Origin: a virus
IMG/VR virus record: IMGVR_UViG_3300032516_000007
Coordinates: 51,042-115,041 of that record
Strand: one strand, 5' to 3'
DNA: 64,000 nt
A program made the position numbers and the translations under genes. Shown here one piece after another: positions 8,416-18,530 of this stretch; the stretch's first letter is position 1, and every line of letters starts with the position of its first letter. Under the pieces are notes generated by a model. The model did no database searches, was not told the DNA's origin, and worked only from the letters and a program-made list of their open reading frames with translations.

Positions 8416-11400
8416 ATGATGCTTCCTCTGTGGATCGATCTTGTCAAGGCACGCAAAGGTGAGCGTGTTGGGGGAAAGTATATCCACAGATGGTGGAACT
8501 CTGGTCAGAACAAGTGGAACTACAAGTATTCTGATAAGCCTCACCCCCAGCATGGAATTCCCTATGTGGCTACTTCCAGCCACACGATTGAGGTTCACCC
8601 ATCAGTGAAATCTGAAGCCTCACCAGAAGAGGCGTTCCACCAGTCGGCCAGGGCAGAGCTGAAGCATGGGGAGGAGCAGAAGGCCACATTCAAAAACCCC
8701 AGTGGGGAGGTTCTGTTCACGGTCCACGTCAAGCCTGGGCTCGACAATCCTATCCATGTTGCCCCTCCTGGAACCCAATCAGCTCGGGGGGCTCAGAGGA
8801 TGGGCAGTTTGCGCCGATTCGAGAATTGGTTTCGTCGGCGTATGACCACACAGACAGTTTATGATGCTCATGGTGATCCTTGGTTTGATGTGCGGCTTCG
8901 TGGTCAGAGTGGTGAGTATCATCGTGAGGGTAAGATTCTGAATCCCAGCGATCGTTTGTCAGTTCGCTACTACCCTGACAGTCCCTACAATCCCTATCCG
9001 AAAGAAGAGACAGCCTGGGTTCCAGGCCCATTTCGTCAGGGCAGCATGAATGAGTGGGTCAGAGGGGAACATCGAAAACAAAGAGTATCTGGGCAGCGTG
9101 TGAAACCTGCCAAAGTTTTTTCAAAGGATGCAAAGCGGCCAGCCACCACGATGCTGGAGCAGGGGACCATCACTTGGAAGCAGGTTTTTCAACCTAAGAA
9201 GGGAAGGGGTGGAAAGTGGTGGAAACGAGTTGCGACGAATCTTAGGAGTAAAGATCAATTCTATTCTCGCATTATTCAGGAGCACTTTGGGTTGATTGTG
9301 AATCAGGCTATTCGTCAGTTGAAGATCTACTACATCACTGACAAAGATGGTCATCCAGATCGAAGAGCAGTGGCTCAGCTACTTGGATACTATGGGGGAC
9401 CTGGACGCAAGATGAAGGTTCAGGTTGATTCGGATTCTCCTACTCATCGGGCTGTTGAGAGAGCAGTCAATTCTTATGATCCTGAGAAGGGATGGAGATT
9501 CAATACCTACTTGGGTCACTGTGTGTGGTGGGAGCAATTCAAAGAGACCAAGAGGATTCTGGATCAGATAACTGCCCATAGAAAGCTGATCTCTAGAACT
9601 TCAGACAATGCTGGAAACATTCTGGATGAGATTAGTCTGACCCAGGCTGCTCCCGGTCATGAAGCGATCATTGGGGCTGGGGTTCATTACCAGACAGCCG
9701 AGGAGCACGTATCCCAAGATCAGGAAGTAGTTCAGAATTGGTTGAATCGGCAAGAGGATAAGTTGTCACGCTACGTTGTGGCTGAAGATGATCCTGATCG
9801 TCAGATGATAGCGTTCAATGCACTTCAGCATCTTGATGCAGTCAAGAACATCCAGCAGGCCATGGCTTTTGTGGTTCACTATCAGTCCTCGGGTGGTGAT
9901 GGGTTCGCAGAGCCATTAGAGTCTCCTGAGGATCGCTCAGTGGAGATTGCAACGCCTAGGCTGACCAAGCAGGAGAAGCTTAACTGGGTGAATCTTGTCA
10001 CTGAGCACCCAACTCTCACGAATCGAGAGAGGCATGCCCTCCTGGTGCTGGCTCCTACTGGTGATCTAACTGACATGGTTCCGTTCGATGAAGTTGCATC
10101 GAAACTAAACAAAGATCATCCAAAGGAGTTCCCGAGGGAGCCTAGGGTGAATGAGGTGGTGGACCTTTTCTTGGATGCCTACACGAAACTGGTTGGCTCA
10201 CCGGAGTTTGAAGCCATGCAGAGGAAGCTGTTCGCTGTTGCCAAGGCTATTGGTATCCTGAGCAAGGGGATCAAACGGGGAGGGAAGGCTCAGGACTATG
10301 AGTACCTTCGCAGAGAGGGCCTGCCTGGTGGCTACAAGTATTTCTACAAGGAGCCTGGAACCGAAAACATCATTCGGGGCACAAATGCTCCAGTGGATCA
10401 TCCTCACCACGATGCGTCCCTTGGGGTGTCTCAAAAGCATCCTCGTGAGCCTGACCCCGTGAAAGACCCTCAGTATTTTGATCCTCGTAATGGCAGAAAA
10501 CTCCACCGAGCTGCCCCTGAACATGCTGAGTGGAACAAGAACTACGGTCTGGAGCGTCCCCTTTCTGCGTGGGTAGCAAAGTGGCCCAAGGCAGATCCGA
10601 ACAATCCTGATCCCGAATACGCCTACTACCATTCAGATCAGGAAGGTAGAGGGGATCTGAAGTTCCACGTTAGCAATCGTCATTTCGCTGTGCAGTTGCC
10701 CAAGGTGAGGAAACTCTATAGTACCTTGATGAAGAGTAAGGAATTCTCAAGTCGAGTTCTGGGATTGATGATCTCTCTTCTGGATCAGGTGTATATGCGT
10801 CCTGGTAAGAAACAGCATGAGGAGAAGACTGGACATGTTGGGCTGGTTACATTGAAAGTATCCAACGTTGTGATGAAGGGTAATGTAGCTACTTTCTCTT
10901 ATGTGGGTAAGAGGGGAGTGAACATTGTTCACAGTATCACTCTAGATCATCCAACTGCAAAGATCATGAAGGATCTGATCAAAGCTCCCGGTAAATCACC
11001 CAAGGACTATTTGTTCTCTGTTCCGGTCCAAGTTGGTAGGAGAGTCAAATTCCGGGATGTTGGTTACAACAAGTTGTCCAGGACCCTTGATGAGGCGGTT
11101 GGTGTCACTCCCAAGCAATTCAGGATCTATCATGGGACAGAGGCGTTCTCGAGGACGTTTGAGCAGCTCCTCGAGGGGGTCAAGGGAAGAGTAACCCCCA
11201 AGGTTCTAGAAGCACTCACTGAGCAGTCGGCCCTCGAGGTGGCAAGGATGCTGGATCATTATGTTGGCAAGGGGGCAGAACAGAAACTTCACAGTCAGAC
11301 GGCTTTGAAGAGCTATATTGATCCTGTAGTGGTGAGGTCTCTTTATCTCAATGCCCTTACTCCAGATGTGAGCAAGGCATTCAAGCTTCAGGGAACTACA

Positions 11401-11832
11401 GAATTCCAGGGTCTCCCCATCAGCATTGAAAACAAGAAAGGATCAATTCGTAGGTGGTATGATCCCCACGAGAAGAGGAATGGGGTTACTCCCATGCACT
11501 TTGATTATGGGTACATTCGTAGGACAGAGGGCATGGATGGAGATCATGTGGATGTCTATATTGGCCCCCACCCTGAGTCCACAATAGCGTTTGTGGTGCA
11601 TCAGATGAAGGGTCCAGATTTCTTCGAGTTTGATGAAGATAAGGTGATGTTGGGATTCTCCTCTGCTGATGAGGCCCGATTGGCATACCTCAAACAGTAC
11701 GACAAGCCTGGGTTCTTTGGTGGGATCACTGCTATTCCGATGGATCAATTCAAGGAGAAGCTGGCTCAAACCAAAGATCATCCGATGATGCTGAAATCGT
11801 TTGTGTGGTTTGGGAATGAGGTGCTTCAGTGA
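8416..11832 (+). CDS. Fusion protein: sigma-like + topoisomerase IB + InPase domains, 1138 aa
   Basis: I place the start at ATG 8416, with AGGAG at 8401-8405; the longer frame reads back into the previous gene. Three domains are visible. First, about residues 280-600 resembles a sigma factor: region 2 as AVNSYDPEKGWRFNTYL followed by a Trp/Arg-rich helix, then a region-4-like helix pair around LTNRERHALLVL. Second, about 700-970 is topoisomerase IB-like: MRPGKKQHEEKTGHVGL (R795), SYVGKRGV (K832), KQFRIYHGTEAF (R903), LDHY (H948) and LKSYIDP (Y967, candidate nucleophile). Third, about 995-1120 is an InPase-type domain (GLPISIENKKGS, PMHFDYGYI, GMDGDHVDVYIGP). InPase domains are known from phage polyvalent proteins. 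All catalytic assignments are by eye. Probably injected (inference). Confidence 0.75.
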   Translation: MMLPLWIDLVKARKGERVGGKYIHRWWNSGQNKWNYKYSDKPHPQHGIPYVATSSHTIEVHPSVKSEASPEEAFHQSARAELKHGEEQKATFKNPSGEVLFTVHVKPGLDNPIHVAPPGTQSARGAQRMGSLRRFENWFRRRMTTQTVYDAHGDPWFDVRLRGQSGEYHREGKILNPSDRLSVRYYPDSPYNPYPKEETAWVPGPFRQGSMNEWVRGEHRKQRVSGQRVKPAKVFSKDAKRPATTMLEQGTITWKQVFQPKKGRGGKWWKRVATNLRSKDQFYSRIIQEHFGLIVNQAIRQLKIYYITDKDGHPDRRAVAQLLGYYGGPGRKMKVQVDSDSPTHRAVERAVNSYDPEKGWRFNTYLGHCVWWEQFKETKRILDQITAHRKLISRTSDNAGNILDEISLTQAAPGHEAIIGAGVHYQTAEEHVSQDQEVVQNWLNRQEDKLSRYVVAEDDPDRQMIAFNALQHLDAVKNIQQAMAFVVHYQSSGGDGFAEPLESPEDRSVEIATPRLTKQEKLNWVNLVTEHPTLTNRERHALLVLAPTGDLTDMVPFDEVASKLNKDHPKEFPREPRVNEVVDLFLDAYTKLVGSPEFEAMQRKLFAVAKAIGILSKGIKRGGKAQDYEYLRREGLPGGYKYFYKEPGTENIIRGTNAPVDHPHHDASLGVSQKHPREPDPVKDPQYFDPRNGRKLHRAAPEHAEWNKNYGLERPLSAWVAKWPKADPNNPDPEYAYYHSDQEGRGDLKFHVSNRHFAVQLPKVRKLYSTLMKSKEFSSRVLGLMISLLDQVYMRPGKKQHEEKTGHVGLVTLKVSNVVMKGNVATFSYVGKRGVNIVHSITLDHPTAKIMKDLIKAPGKSPKDYLFSVPVQVGRRVKFRDVGYNKLSRTLDEAVGVTPKQFRIYHGTEAFSRTFEQLLEGVKGRVTPKVLEALTEQSALEVARMLDHYVGKGAEQKLHSQTALKSYIDPVVVRSLYLNALTPDVSKAFKLQGTTEFQGLPISIENKKGSIRRWYDPHEKRNGVTPMHFDYGYIRRTEGMDGDHVDVYIGPHPESTIAFVVHQMKGPDFFEFDEDKVMLGFSSADEARLAYLKQYDKPGFFGGITAIPMDQFKEKLAQTKDHPMMLKSFVWFGNEVLQ

Positions 11833-12824
11833 TCACCACAACTTCAGTTGGAGAGAAGTTTCAGAAGCCAATCCGAAGATTTGGCAGGTACGTTGCTCTG
11901 ACTCCAAGTCATCTACATCGGAAGTTGAAGAATGGCCACTACTCAATCATCTCTGCTGGTGCGAATAGATCTGATCCCAAAGAGAAAGATTTGCCCTGGG
12001 ATCATCCCATGTTCAAGGAGCGACACGAGAAGCTGAGGCAAGATTTGATCCATCATGGGCTTGATCACACAGAAGGGATGGGTCACTACGAGGGGAAAGA
12101 GCATTCGTTTGTTGTGTACCATGGTCCAGGTGGGAGGACTCCACCGGATGTTTCTGGAACCAAATCCTTTATGGTGCATCACGAACATCCCAGTGAGCAT
12201 GCAACAGTCAGGGACCTTGGGAAAAAGTACAATCAGCAGAGTGTGATTCATTCCTTGGGTGGTAAGCATGAACTTCATTTTGTGACAGGTGATCATGCAG
12301 GGACTCACCACAAGGGAGTGGGCCACGAGATCAAGCCCCATGCCGAAGACTACTATACTGAGATCAAACACAAGGAACCTCGCTCAACTAAGTTCTCTCT
12401 GAACTTAAATTGGGGTACCCATCATCCAGAGCATGAGGCAGTGCTGAAGGCTATGGTTCCAGAATCAGGAGAGGAAGGGGATGGGGAAGAAGAAGGGAGT
12501 TCTCACATCCACCACGTGACTGCTGATCCTCCCGATCAGTTCCCTCATGAGATAGAGTTTAACCGATGGTTGCACTCTCATCCAATCCATGAGAGTGATC
12601 ATGAGTGGAATTCAGTCAAGACAATGGGGGGCTTCAAAGATCTCCACATCCCAAGTCCCGAAGGGGAAGATGATGAGCAATCGTCTGCCGAGTCTGATCG
12701 TGCTGGATTCCAAGGTGGTGAACCTGATCAAGGGTCTGATGGGGAGCCCGAGTCCGCAGAGCCTGAGGACTACTCCTACCTCGACTCTTACCAGCATGGA
12801 GATCGAAAGCCTGCTGAAAAGTGA
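11829..12824 (+). CDS. His-rich DUF3293-like protein, 331 aa
   Basis: The GTG start overlaps the TGA of the fusion gene and is preceded by GAGG. After a basic N-terminus containing FGRYVALTPSHLHRKL, residues about 37-150 read HYSIISAGANRSDPKEKD, a helix (ERHEKLRQDLIHHGL), then EGKEHSFVVYH. This is the layout of small phage and bacterial domains in the DUF3293-like group (strand ending in a small-residue turn, helix, strand with SFxV). The C-terminal third is acidic and disordered. The fold call is moderate and the function unknown. It is sandwiched between two large enzyme genes, so a shared role with them is inferred. Confidence 0.55.
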   Translation: MITTTSVGEKFQKPIRRFGRYVALTPSHLHRKLKNGHYSIISAGANRSDPKEKDLPWDHPMFKERHEKLRQDLIHHGLDHTEGMGHYEGKEHSFVVYHGPGGRTPPDVSGTKSFMVHHEHPSEHATVRDLGKKYNQQSVIHSLGGKHELHFVTGDHAGTHHKGVGHEIKPHAEDYYTEIKHKEPRSTKFSLNLNWGTHHPEHEAVLKAMVPESGEEGDGEEEGSSHIHHVTADPPDQFPHEIEFNRWLHSHPIHESDHEWNSVKTMGGFKDLHIPSPEGEDDEQSSAESDRAGFQGGEPDQGSDGEPESAEPEDYSYLDSYQHGDRKPAEK

Positions 12825-15800
12825 CCAGCTTGGTTTTGACTACCCCATCCCTGTAGGGGATGAGCTGATCAAGGGAAGTCGGCATTCCAAGACTCAACAG
12901 CATGCTTGGCAGAAACTTGTTCAAGCTGTGGCCAATATAAAAGGTGCTCCCAATATCGTAAGACTGAAGGCGGGTGAGGGAGGGTCTATCGACCTGGATG
13001 AGCTTGGTGCAGGTGAGGGGGCCTGGGTCACTCCTCATAGCGGTCCTGCTGCTGGTAGACACATTCTGGTAGTGAAGAGACCAAATGGTGATCTTGTTCT
13101 GCTGGGTGGTCTCAACAAGCCCAACACCAGGATCGATGACAAGACGGACAAAGAGTATCTGGTTGACGATCAAGGTCGTGATATCCGTGAGGCGTCTCCC
13201 GAGGACTACCTCTCAAATCTGGCTAAGAGACACTTTCCATTCAAAGCCAAAGAAAAGCCTACTTATGAGACTAAGAAAGAGAAGGAGCGTAAAGCAGAAG
13301 CTCAGGTTTTCGCTGAGCGAAAGGCGAAAGTTCGAGTTGAGTATAAGGGGGCTCGAAAAGTAGCTCGTAAGCTAGTCAAGGAGCATCACAAGAATCTTCG
13401 TGAAACTCTTGGTCTGGCTGAGGGAACAACTCTCAGCCAAAAGTCGGAAAACAAGATCAAAGATTCATTTGAAAAGGCTGCTGGGGACACCCTCAAAAGT
13501 CTTGGGGTTGAGATCGACAAGGATACCAAGAAGTACATTTCCGAATTTGCAAACCGTGCGACGGGTAGTTTCCGTCGAGAGCGAAGAAAGAAGATTGATA
13601 GAGTCGAGGAGACTATTCTTGACGCTGCCAAGAAGGGTGGGCAGGGCAAGGACATTGCAGGTCATTTGCAAAAGATTCGTCAGATTGCCAAACAGATCAA
13701 GATCAGTGCAGCTCCGGTTCAGGATATGCTCGAGGAGGGTCTTGACGCATTTCGGACTGGGGACATGGAGAAGGCCAATGAGATTCTCAAAAAGGCTGCT
13801 GATGCTGCGGTAGCTGCTTCCTTTGACCATGCAGAACAGGAGGCCATGAAAGAGGTTGAGGTCCCGTCTGAGGATGCCACATTGGGCAATCAGGGTAACG
13901 TACCCAGTGGTGGTACCGCTCCAGAAATGATCGATATGATCGACAAAGATCCTAATGCCACCACAGCTCCTTCTGGAATGGATTTCACAAAGGCTCTTTC
14001 TAGACTCAAGGGATCACATGAGCGGGAGAAGGAACGGAAGCGACAAGAGAAGGAGAAGAAGGTAACTCAGGTTCCTCAGTACGCTCAGGTGGATGCTGAG
14101 CCCGACTTCGAGACGGAGGCCGATCAGAAGGCTTTCTACGATCAGGTGGGTGAGGCTCAGAAGACTTTTGCGGCGGCTCGTGTTGCTCAAGATCGCGCCA
14201 GGGAGATGATCAACAAGATCTCTGAGGAGGCAGCCGCAGCCGGTGTTGAGGATCGTCCCAGGACGGCTGTGTCTCCAGAGGAGTTTGCTGTTTCGCTTCA
14301 GGATATCGAGACAGCAATGGCTTCAACTGGAGTGACCCCGAAAGAGATCAAGAAGGAGATGGCGCTTCTGGAAACGGCTCAGAACTACACTACTCCCAAT
14401 CAGCCTGGGATGTACACGGTCATCAATGAGTTTTGGAATGATCATTCTGGCAATCTTCTTGATCCCTACATGAGGATGGGTTCTGAGTATGCTTTGGCTG
14501 GTTTGCTGTCAACTCATCTACCCAAGGAGGTTTTGGAGACTCCAGAAGTGAGTGGACTTCTTGGTAAGATTGCTACCAAGGTTAAGCTGAATGAGAGGAC
14601 AAATCAGTTTGAGATTCCTGGTGGCAAATCATTGGTTCGGGTCAACTATGGAGGGCTTGTCCAGAGAACCTCTGCATCTGTTGCTCCGGTGATTGTGGCA
14701 CGTCGGCTGGCTCAACTGGCTAGCCGTGGGGAAATGGAGAAGGAGAAGATTGCGGAGATTGAAAGACGGCAGAAAGAAGAGAAGCTTTCTGTTCGTGAGC
14801 GAATGGAGTTAGGCAAGGAAGTGAAGCGGCTTCGGAATAGTCCATTTGCCAAGCATTTTGGCAATGAGGAATTTAGGAATCTGATCAACTCCGTTGAGAA
14901 GAATAACGCTGGGTGGTGGGAGGTAGACCCCTCTGGCCAGCAGATTCATCATCCATCGTCTCTCCTCTCCACAGAAGAAAAGGCAATGGAGGCTGATCGG
15001 AAGATTGCTACGCAGATTGAGTTGATTGAGGCACAAACAAAAACTGGTGAAATGCTGTCTTCAGAGGACAAATTGGGCATGGAGGGGGAGATCAATCCTC
15101 GTAGTAAACTTGGTAGAATGGTTCAGAAGGCAGAGGTTCTTGAGTCTCTGCGTCAGCGGCGTCAGGAGAACCTGGGTTTGGCTTTGGGATCTCTAGAAAC
15201 ATCAGCTACTCTCGCTGTAGCTCTGCATGAAGCCCATTTGAAAACCAGTGCTGCCAGGGCTGGCCTTACCAGGGTTCCGGAAGAGACCAGGACAGCTCAT
15301 CAGCTCAATACCGAAATCAACGATCTGAAATCTCAGATTATTGATCCTAAGCTTTCCTATAATGAGCAAAAGGCTTTGGGTAGGAGGGTGAGGGATCTAG
15401 AGAGCAGACTTGGGACTATTGTCAGCTCACCAACTATCCCTACCCATGATGATGTGAGGATCGATATTCCTGGACCTGTGAGTCATCCTGATCCAGATCA
15501 GCAATTACTTCTGAGGCAGACTCAGACGATTGCTGCACGAGATTATGCTCGGAATCAGTTGGGCCTCGATGAGTCTGAGATTCATGAAGCTGAGGGATCT
15601 GCTGTTGCAATACCAAGAGGTAAGCTAGCAGCTATTGGTATTGATAAAAATGGGGCTCATGTGAGGTTGCGGATCGGTGGTCCTCTTACCCCTGAAGATG
15701 TAGAGCGTGAAGCATCTGAAGCATCTGGGGGGAAGAAAAAGAAGAGGAAGGCACGGGGTATCATGGATAAGCTTCCTCGTATGGAAGCCCATCAGGTTTC

Positions 15801-18288
15801 TCAGGATCTATATTCTGAGATCAAAAAGAATAGAGAATTGCCCACTGAAAAAGATCATCCAAAGCTCATGAGGTCTGTTCGTAGATCAGACCCAGATATG
15901 CCACTTAGAATGAGGTTGTCTCAGTTCAATTCGTTCAACTTCATGCGAAAACCAAAGATGTTTGATGAGAATGGAAAACCCATCAGAGGATCAAAGGGTG
16001 GGTTGAATACGATGGTTACGGGTGGTGGCAAGACATTGGCTGCGTTTCTCAACATCGCTGACAATGTTCAGCGTGGAGAACACATGAATTATGTGCTCTC
16101 TGTTCCCAACGACAAAGTTCAGGACTGGGTGAGAGAAGCTTGGGACAAGACTGAGTTCCACACAGTTGGCAAGCTTGAAGAGAGGGTGAATAAGGACACT
16201 GGTAAGAAGGAGAAGATCCCTCCGAAGCGAGATGCTTTGACCAGGGAGTTAGAGACTGCTCTCAAAGAACAAGGTGGTGGCAAGAATCCAACCCCAATCG
16301 TGATTGCTGTTCCTGATGGTATCTCGATGGCTCATGGCTATGGTATTAAGGGGTGGGGTAAGGAACAACAGCATGAGTTTTTCAAGAAGATTAGAGATCT
16401 TATTCGGGACAACGGTGGGATTGAAAAGAGAAACATCATCTTTGTGACGAACCATAACACGGATGGCAACATCCATGCAGAACTGACCAAAACACAGGTG
16501 AAACTTCGTACGGGTTGGGGTCATCAGTACGCTCAAGGGGGCTTTATGGCAGGTGGTCCAAGAGACCAAGCGAAAGAAGGAGATCGTATAGATCATCTTT
16601 CTCAGTTGGGAGTTCGTGGTCGGATTGTGGATGAGCCCCAGGTTTTGCTCTCAACGGGAGAGACAAGTAACCGAGGAGCAGAGGGTAAGCGGATTCTCTC
16701 TAGTAGCCATCCAATGGAATACCGACAATTACTGACAGCAACTCCCGCTCGTCGTCAGCTTGTGGAGGCTTATGATGCAGTGAAGTGGGTTGCCAGCACT
16801 CCTCAGATGGATGAAAAGGGAAACTACCTAAGACATATCAAGAAGGATGGAAGTTCAGGTGCCCATTTATATCACAAGATTGATGGGCTACCCACTAGAG
16901 GGGATTTCATGTCCCAGATGGGCGGTCTTGGGCGTGGTACTTTTACGCATGAGCATCTTCTGGAGGAGGAAGCTCGAAACATGATCGCCAATTGGAATAT
17001 TGGCGATGAACAACGTGAGCGGCACTTTGCACAACATGTGTTTGATCATTCGGCCCCAAGATCTGAGACTCAGAAGCAACGACAAATAGAGATTGAACAT
17101 AATGCTCGTAATATTGTGCGGAGAGAGCTGGAGAAAGAAGCCATTGATCAAAAGAAGCCAGTCGATAAGCTTGGCAAGATAGAAGAAGCCAATGCTAAAG
17201 CACGAGCCCTTCAATACATAGAGGCAGAGCACCGACAGAACATTCATGGACCGGGAGTGGTTCGCGGTGAGGGTGGAGAGGTCGTGAGGAGGACTACGAA
17301 GGAGGCTGGTGTTACTCAGTTGCCTAGAGTCAATGTTGCCGATTGGAAGCACAATTCTAAGATCAATTCTATGATTCACCAATTGAAGCAATCTGTGGAG
17401 GAAGCTCAGAAGAAAGGTAAAACACATCAGACAGTGATTGTGGTGGATGGTCCCGATCAAGCTGCGGCTGCCAGGGAAGCTTTGAGGACCGTCTACCCAC
17501 CTCTCGATATTATTGATCCTAAAACTGGGAGGAAAGATCCTTTGCACAAGAAGGCACAGATTGGTTGGTTGGGAGCAATGTTGTCAGGACAGGGATCGAA
17601 GCGGCCTTCTCCCACTGAGATCGATATCGCAAAGAAGAAGTTCGAGGAGGGTGATCTGCAAGCTCTGATCATTGATAAGAAAACAATTCAGGGTCACGAT
17701 CTTCAGATGGCAGACTCCCTTCACATGCTCACACACCTTGATGATGCAGGTACGTTGAAGCAGGCTCATGGGCGTGTGGATCGTTCTCCCAGAAAAGTAA
17801 GAGACGAATCAGAGATCAACAAAGATCTCCTTCACATCATCCGTTCTGACCCCCGTGGCAAGCCTTCGGCTTTGGTGAGGAGATCTATCAGGGATGCCTT
17901 CAATGATGCCCACAAGAAACATCCTGACATATTCCCAGAAGGGCAGGATGTGGGAACTCTTCCGAATGGGGAGATCAAAAAGCTCCTTAATGCTTATCGC
18001 CAGTACGATCACAATGAGTGGCAAGATCTAATGTTGCATTCGGGAGTGTTCACCGAGACTCCCATGGATCTGCACAACTACACCACTTCAGATTCTCCTC
18101 ACGATCAAAAGTTGGAGGAGGATATTGCTCGTGGGTTGGGAACCCAGAGGGTGACATCTCCAGAGTTGATGAAGCCCCCAACCACCCAGCAGGCTGTCAA
18201 GCATGAACCATCTGGGGAGGTGAGCAAAGGTTTGCTCCCCATGTACATTCCATGGAATGAGCCTCTCTCTTTGTTTGTGAGGGACTAA
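12799..18288 (+). CDS. Giant SNF2-like SF2 helicase protein, about 1829 aa
   Basis: The frame is open back to 12589, but residues encoded before 12799 look like shadow of the upstream gene, so I take ATG 12799 (MEIESLLKSDQLGF). No clear ribosome site is seen, so the start is uncertain. Residues about 1-150 form a globular N-terminus; about 150-1000 is a long Lys/Glu/Ala-rich helical region. The helicase core follows: Walker A VTGGGKT (near 1078), DExx box as VDEPQ (1277-1281), motif III as LTATPAR (near 1313), motif V region IQGHDLQMAD and motif VI QAHGRVDRSP (near 1657). SNF2-like helicases occur in phage polyvalent proteins and may remodel or protect incoming DNA. It ends in TAATG with the next gene. 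Confidence 0.8.
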   Translation, partial: EIESLLKSDQLGFDYPIPVGDELIKGSRHSKTQQHAWQKLVQAVANIKGAPNIVRLKAGEGGSIDLDELGAGEGAWVTPHSGPAAGRHILVVKRPNGDLVLLGGLNKPNTRIDDKTDKEYLVDDQGRDIREASPEDYLSNLAKRHFPFKAKEKPTYETKKEKERKAEAQVFAERKAKVRVEYKGARKVARKLVKEHHKNLRETLGLAEGTTLSQKSENKIKDSFEKAAGDTLKSLGVEIDKDTKKYISEFANRATGSFRRERRKKIDRVEETILDAAKKGGQGKDIAGHLQKIRQIAKQIKISAAPVQDMLEEGLDAFRTGDMEKANEILKKAADAAVAASFDHAEQEAMKEVEVPSEDATLGNQGNVPSGGTAPEMIDMIDKDPNATTAPSGMDFTKALSRLKGSHEREKERKRQEKEKKVTQVPQYAQVDAEPDFETEADQKAFYDQVGEAQKTFAAARVAQDRAREMINKISEEAAAAGVEDRPRTAVSPEEFAVSLQDIETAMASTGVTPKEIKKEMALLETAQNYTTPNQPGMYTVINEFWNDHSGNLLDPYMRMGSEYALAGLLSTHLPKEVLETPEVSGLLGKIATKVKLNERTNQFEIPGGKSLVRVNYGGLVQRTSASVAPVIVARRLAQLASRGEMEKEKIAEIERRQKEEKLSVRERMELGKEVKRLRNSPFAKHFGNEEFRNLINSVEKNNAGWWEVDPSGQQIHHPSSLLSTEEKAMEADRKIATQIELIEAQTKTGEMLSSEDKLGMEGEINPRSKLGRMVQKAEVLESLRQRRQENLGLALGSLETSATLAVALHEAHLKTSAARAGLTRVPEETRTAHQLNTEINDLKSQIIDPKLSYNEQKALGRRVRDLESRLGTIVSSPTIPTHDDVRIDIPGPVSHPDPDQQLLLRQTQTIAARDYARNQLGLDESEIHEAEGSAVAIPRGKLAAIGIDKNGAHVRLRIGGPLTPEDVEREASEASGGKKKKRKARGIMDKLPRMEAHQVSQDLYSEIKKNRELPTEKDHPKLMRSVRRSDPDMPLRMRLSQFNSFNFMRKPKMFDENGKPIRGSKGGLNTMVTGGGKTLAAFLNIADNVQRGEHMNYVLSVPNDKVQDWVREAWDKTEFHTVGKLEERVNKDTGKKEKIPPKRDALTRELETALKEQGGGKNPTPIVIAVPDGISMAHGYGIKGWGKEQQHEFFKKIRDLIRDNGGIEKRNIIFVTNHNTDGNIHAELTKTQVKLRTGWGHQYAQGGFMAGGPRDQAKEGDRIDHLSQLGVRGRIVDEPQVLLSTGETSNRGAEGKRILSSSHPMEYRQLLTATPARRQLVEAYDAVKWVASTPQMDEKGNYLRHIKKDGSSGAHLYHKIDGLPTRGDFMSQMGGLGRGTFTHEHLLEEEARNMIANWNIGDEQRERHFAQHVFDHSAPRSETQKQRQIEIEHNARNIVRRELEKEAIDQKKPVDKLGKIEEANAKARALQYIEAEHRQNIHGPGVVRGEGGEVVRRTTKEAGVTQLPRVNVADWKHNSKINSMIHQLKQSVEEAQKKGKTHQTVIVVDGPDQAAAAREALRTVYPPLDIIDPKTGRKDPLHKKAQIGWLGAMLSGQGSKRPSPTEIDIAKKKFEEGDLQALIIDKKTIQGHDLQMADSLHMLTHLDDAGTLKQAHGRVDRSPRKVRDESEINKDLLHIIRSDPRGKPSALVRRSIRDAFNDAHKKHPDIFPEGQDVGTLPNGEIKKLLNAYRQYDHNEWQDLMLHSGVFTETPMDLHNYTTSDSPHDQKLEEDIARGLGTQRVTSPELMKPPTTQQAVKHEPSGEVSKGLLPMYIPWNEPLSLFVRD

Positions 18289-18530
18289 TGGCACACGAAA
18301 AAGTCAAAGAGGCTCTCGCGGAGAACACAGCGCAGATGAAGGTGCTGGCTGATCGGTATGTGGCGATTTGGGCTAGGGCAGGACGAGAGATCGAGGCTGA
18401 AAAAGAAAAGCCAGTTCCATCTCAGTGGAAGATCGAAGCTATGAAGAGGATGCAGGAAAGGGTTGAGGAGAAGATTGCACAGTTCAAGGGAGCAGATCGA
18501 CTTGCCGATGACCAGCCAAAGGAGTTTTAG
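18288..18530 (+). CDS. Small helical protein, 80 aa
   Basis: The ATG overlaps the stop of the helicase gene (TAATG). The protein is almost entirely charged helix (MKVLADRYVAIWARAGREIE, then MKRMQERVEEKIAQF), probably a coiled coil. No family is recognised. It is translationally coupled with both neighbours. A role as chaperone or partner of the giant protein is possible but unsupported. Confidence 0.65.
   Translation: MAHEKVKEALAENTAQMKVLADRYVAIWARAGREIEAEKEKPVPSQWKIEAMKRMQERVEEKIAQFKGADRLADDQPKEF

Noticed and set aside
12589-12798. Upstream extension of the helicase frame
   Set aside because: The residues look like a shadow of the overlapping upstream gene.
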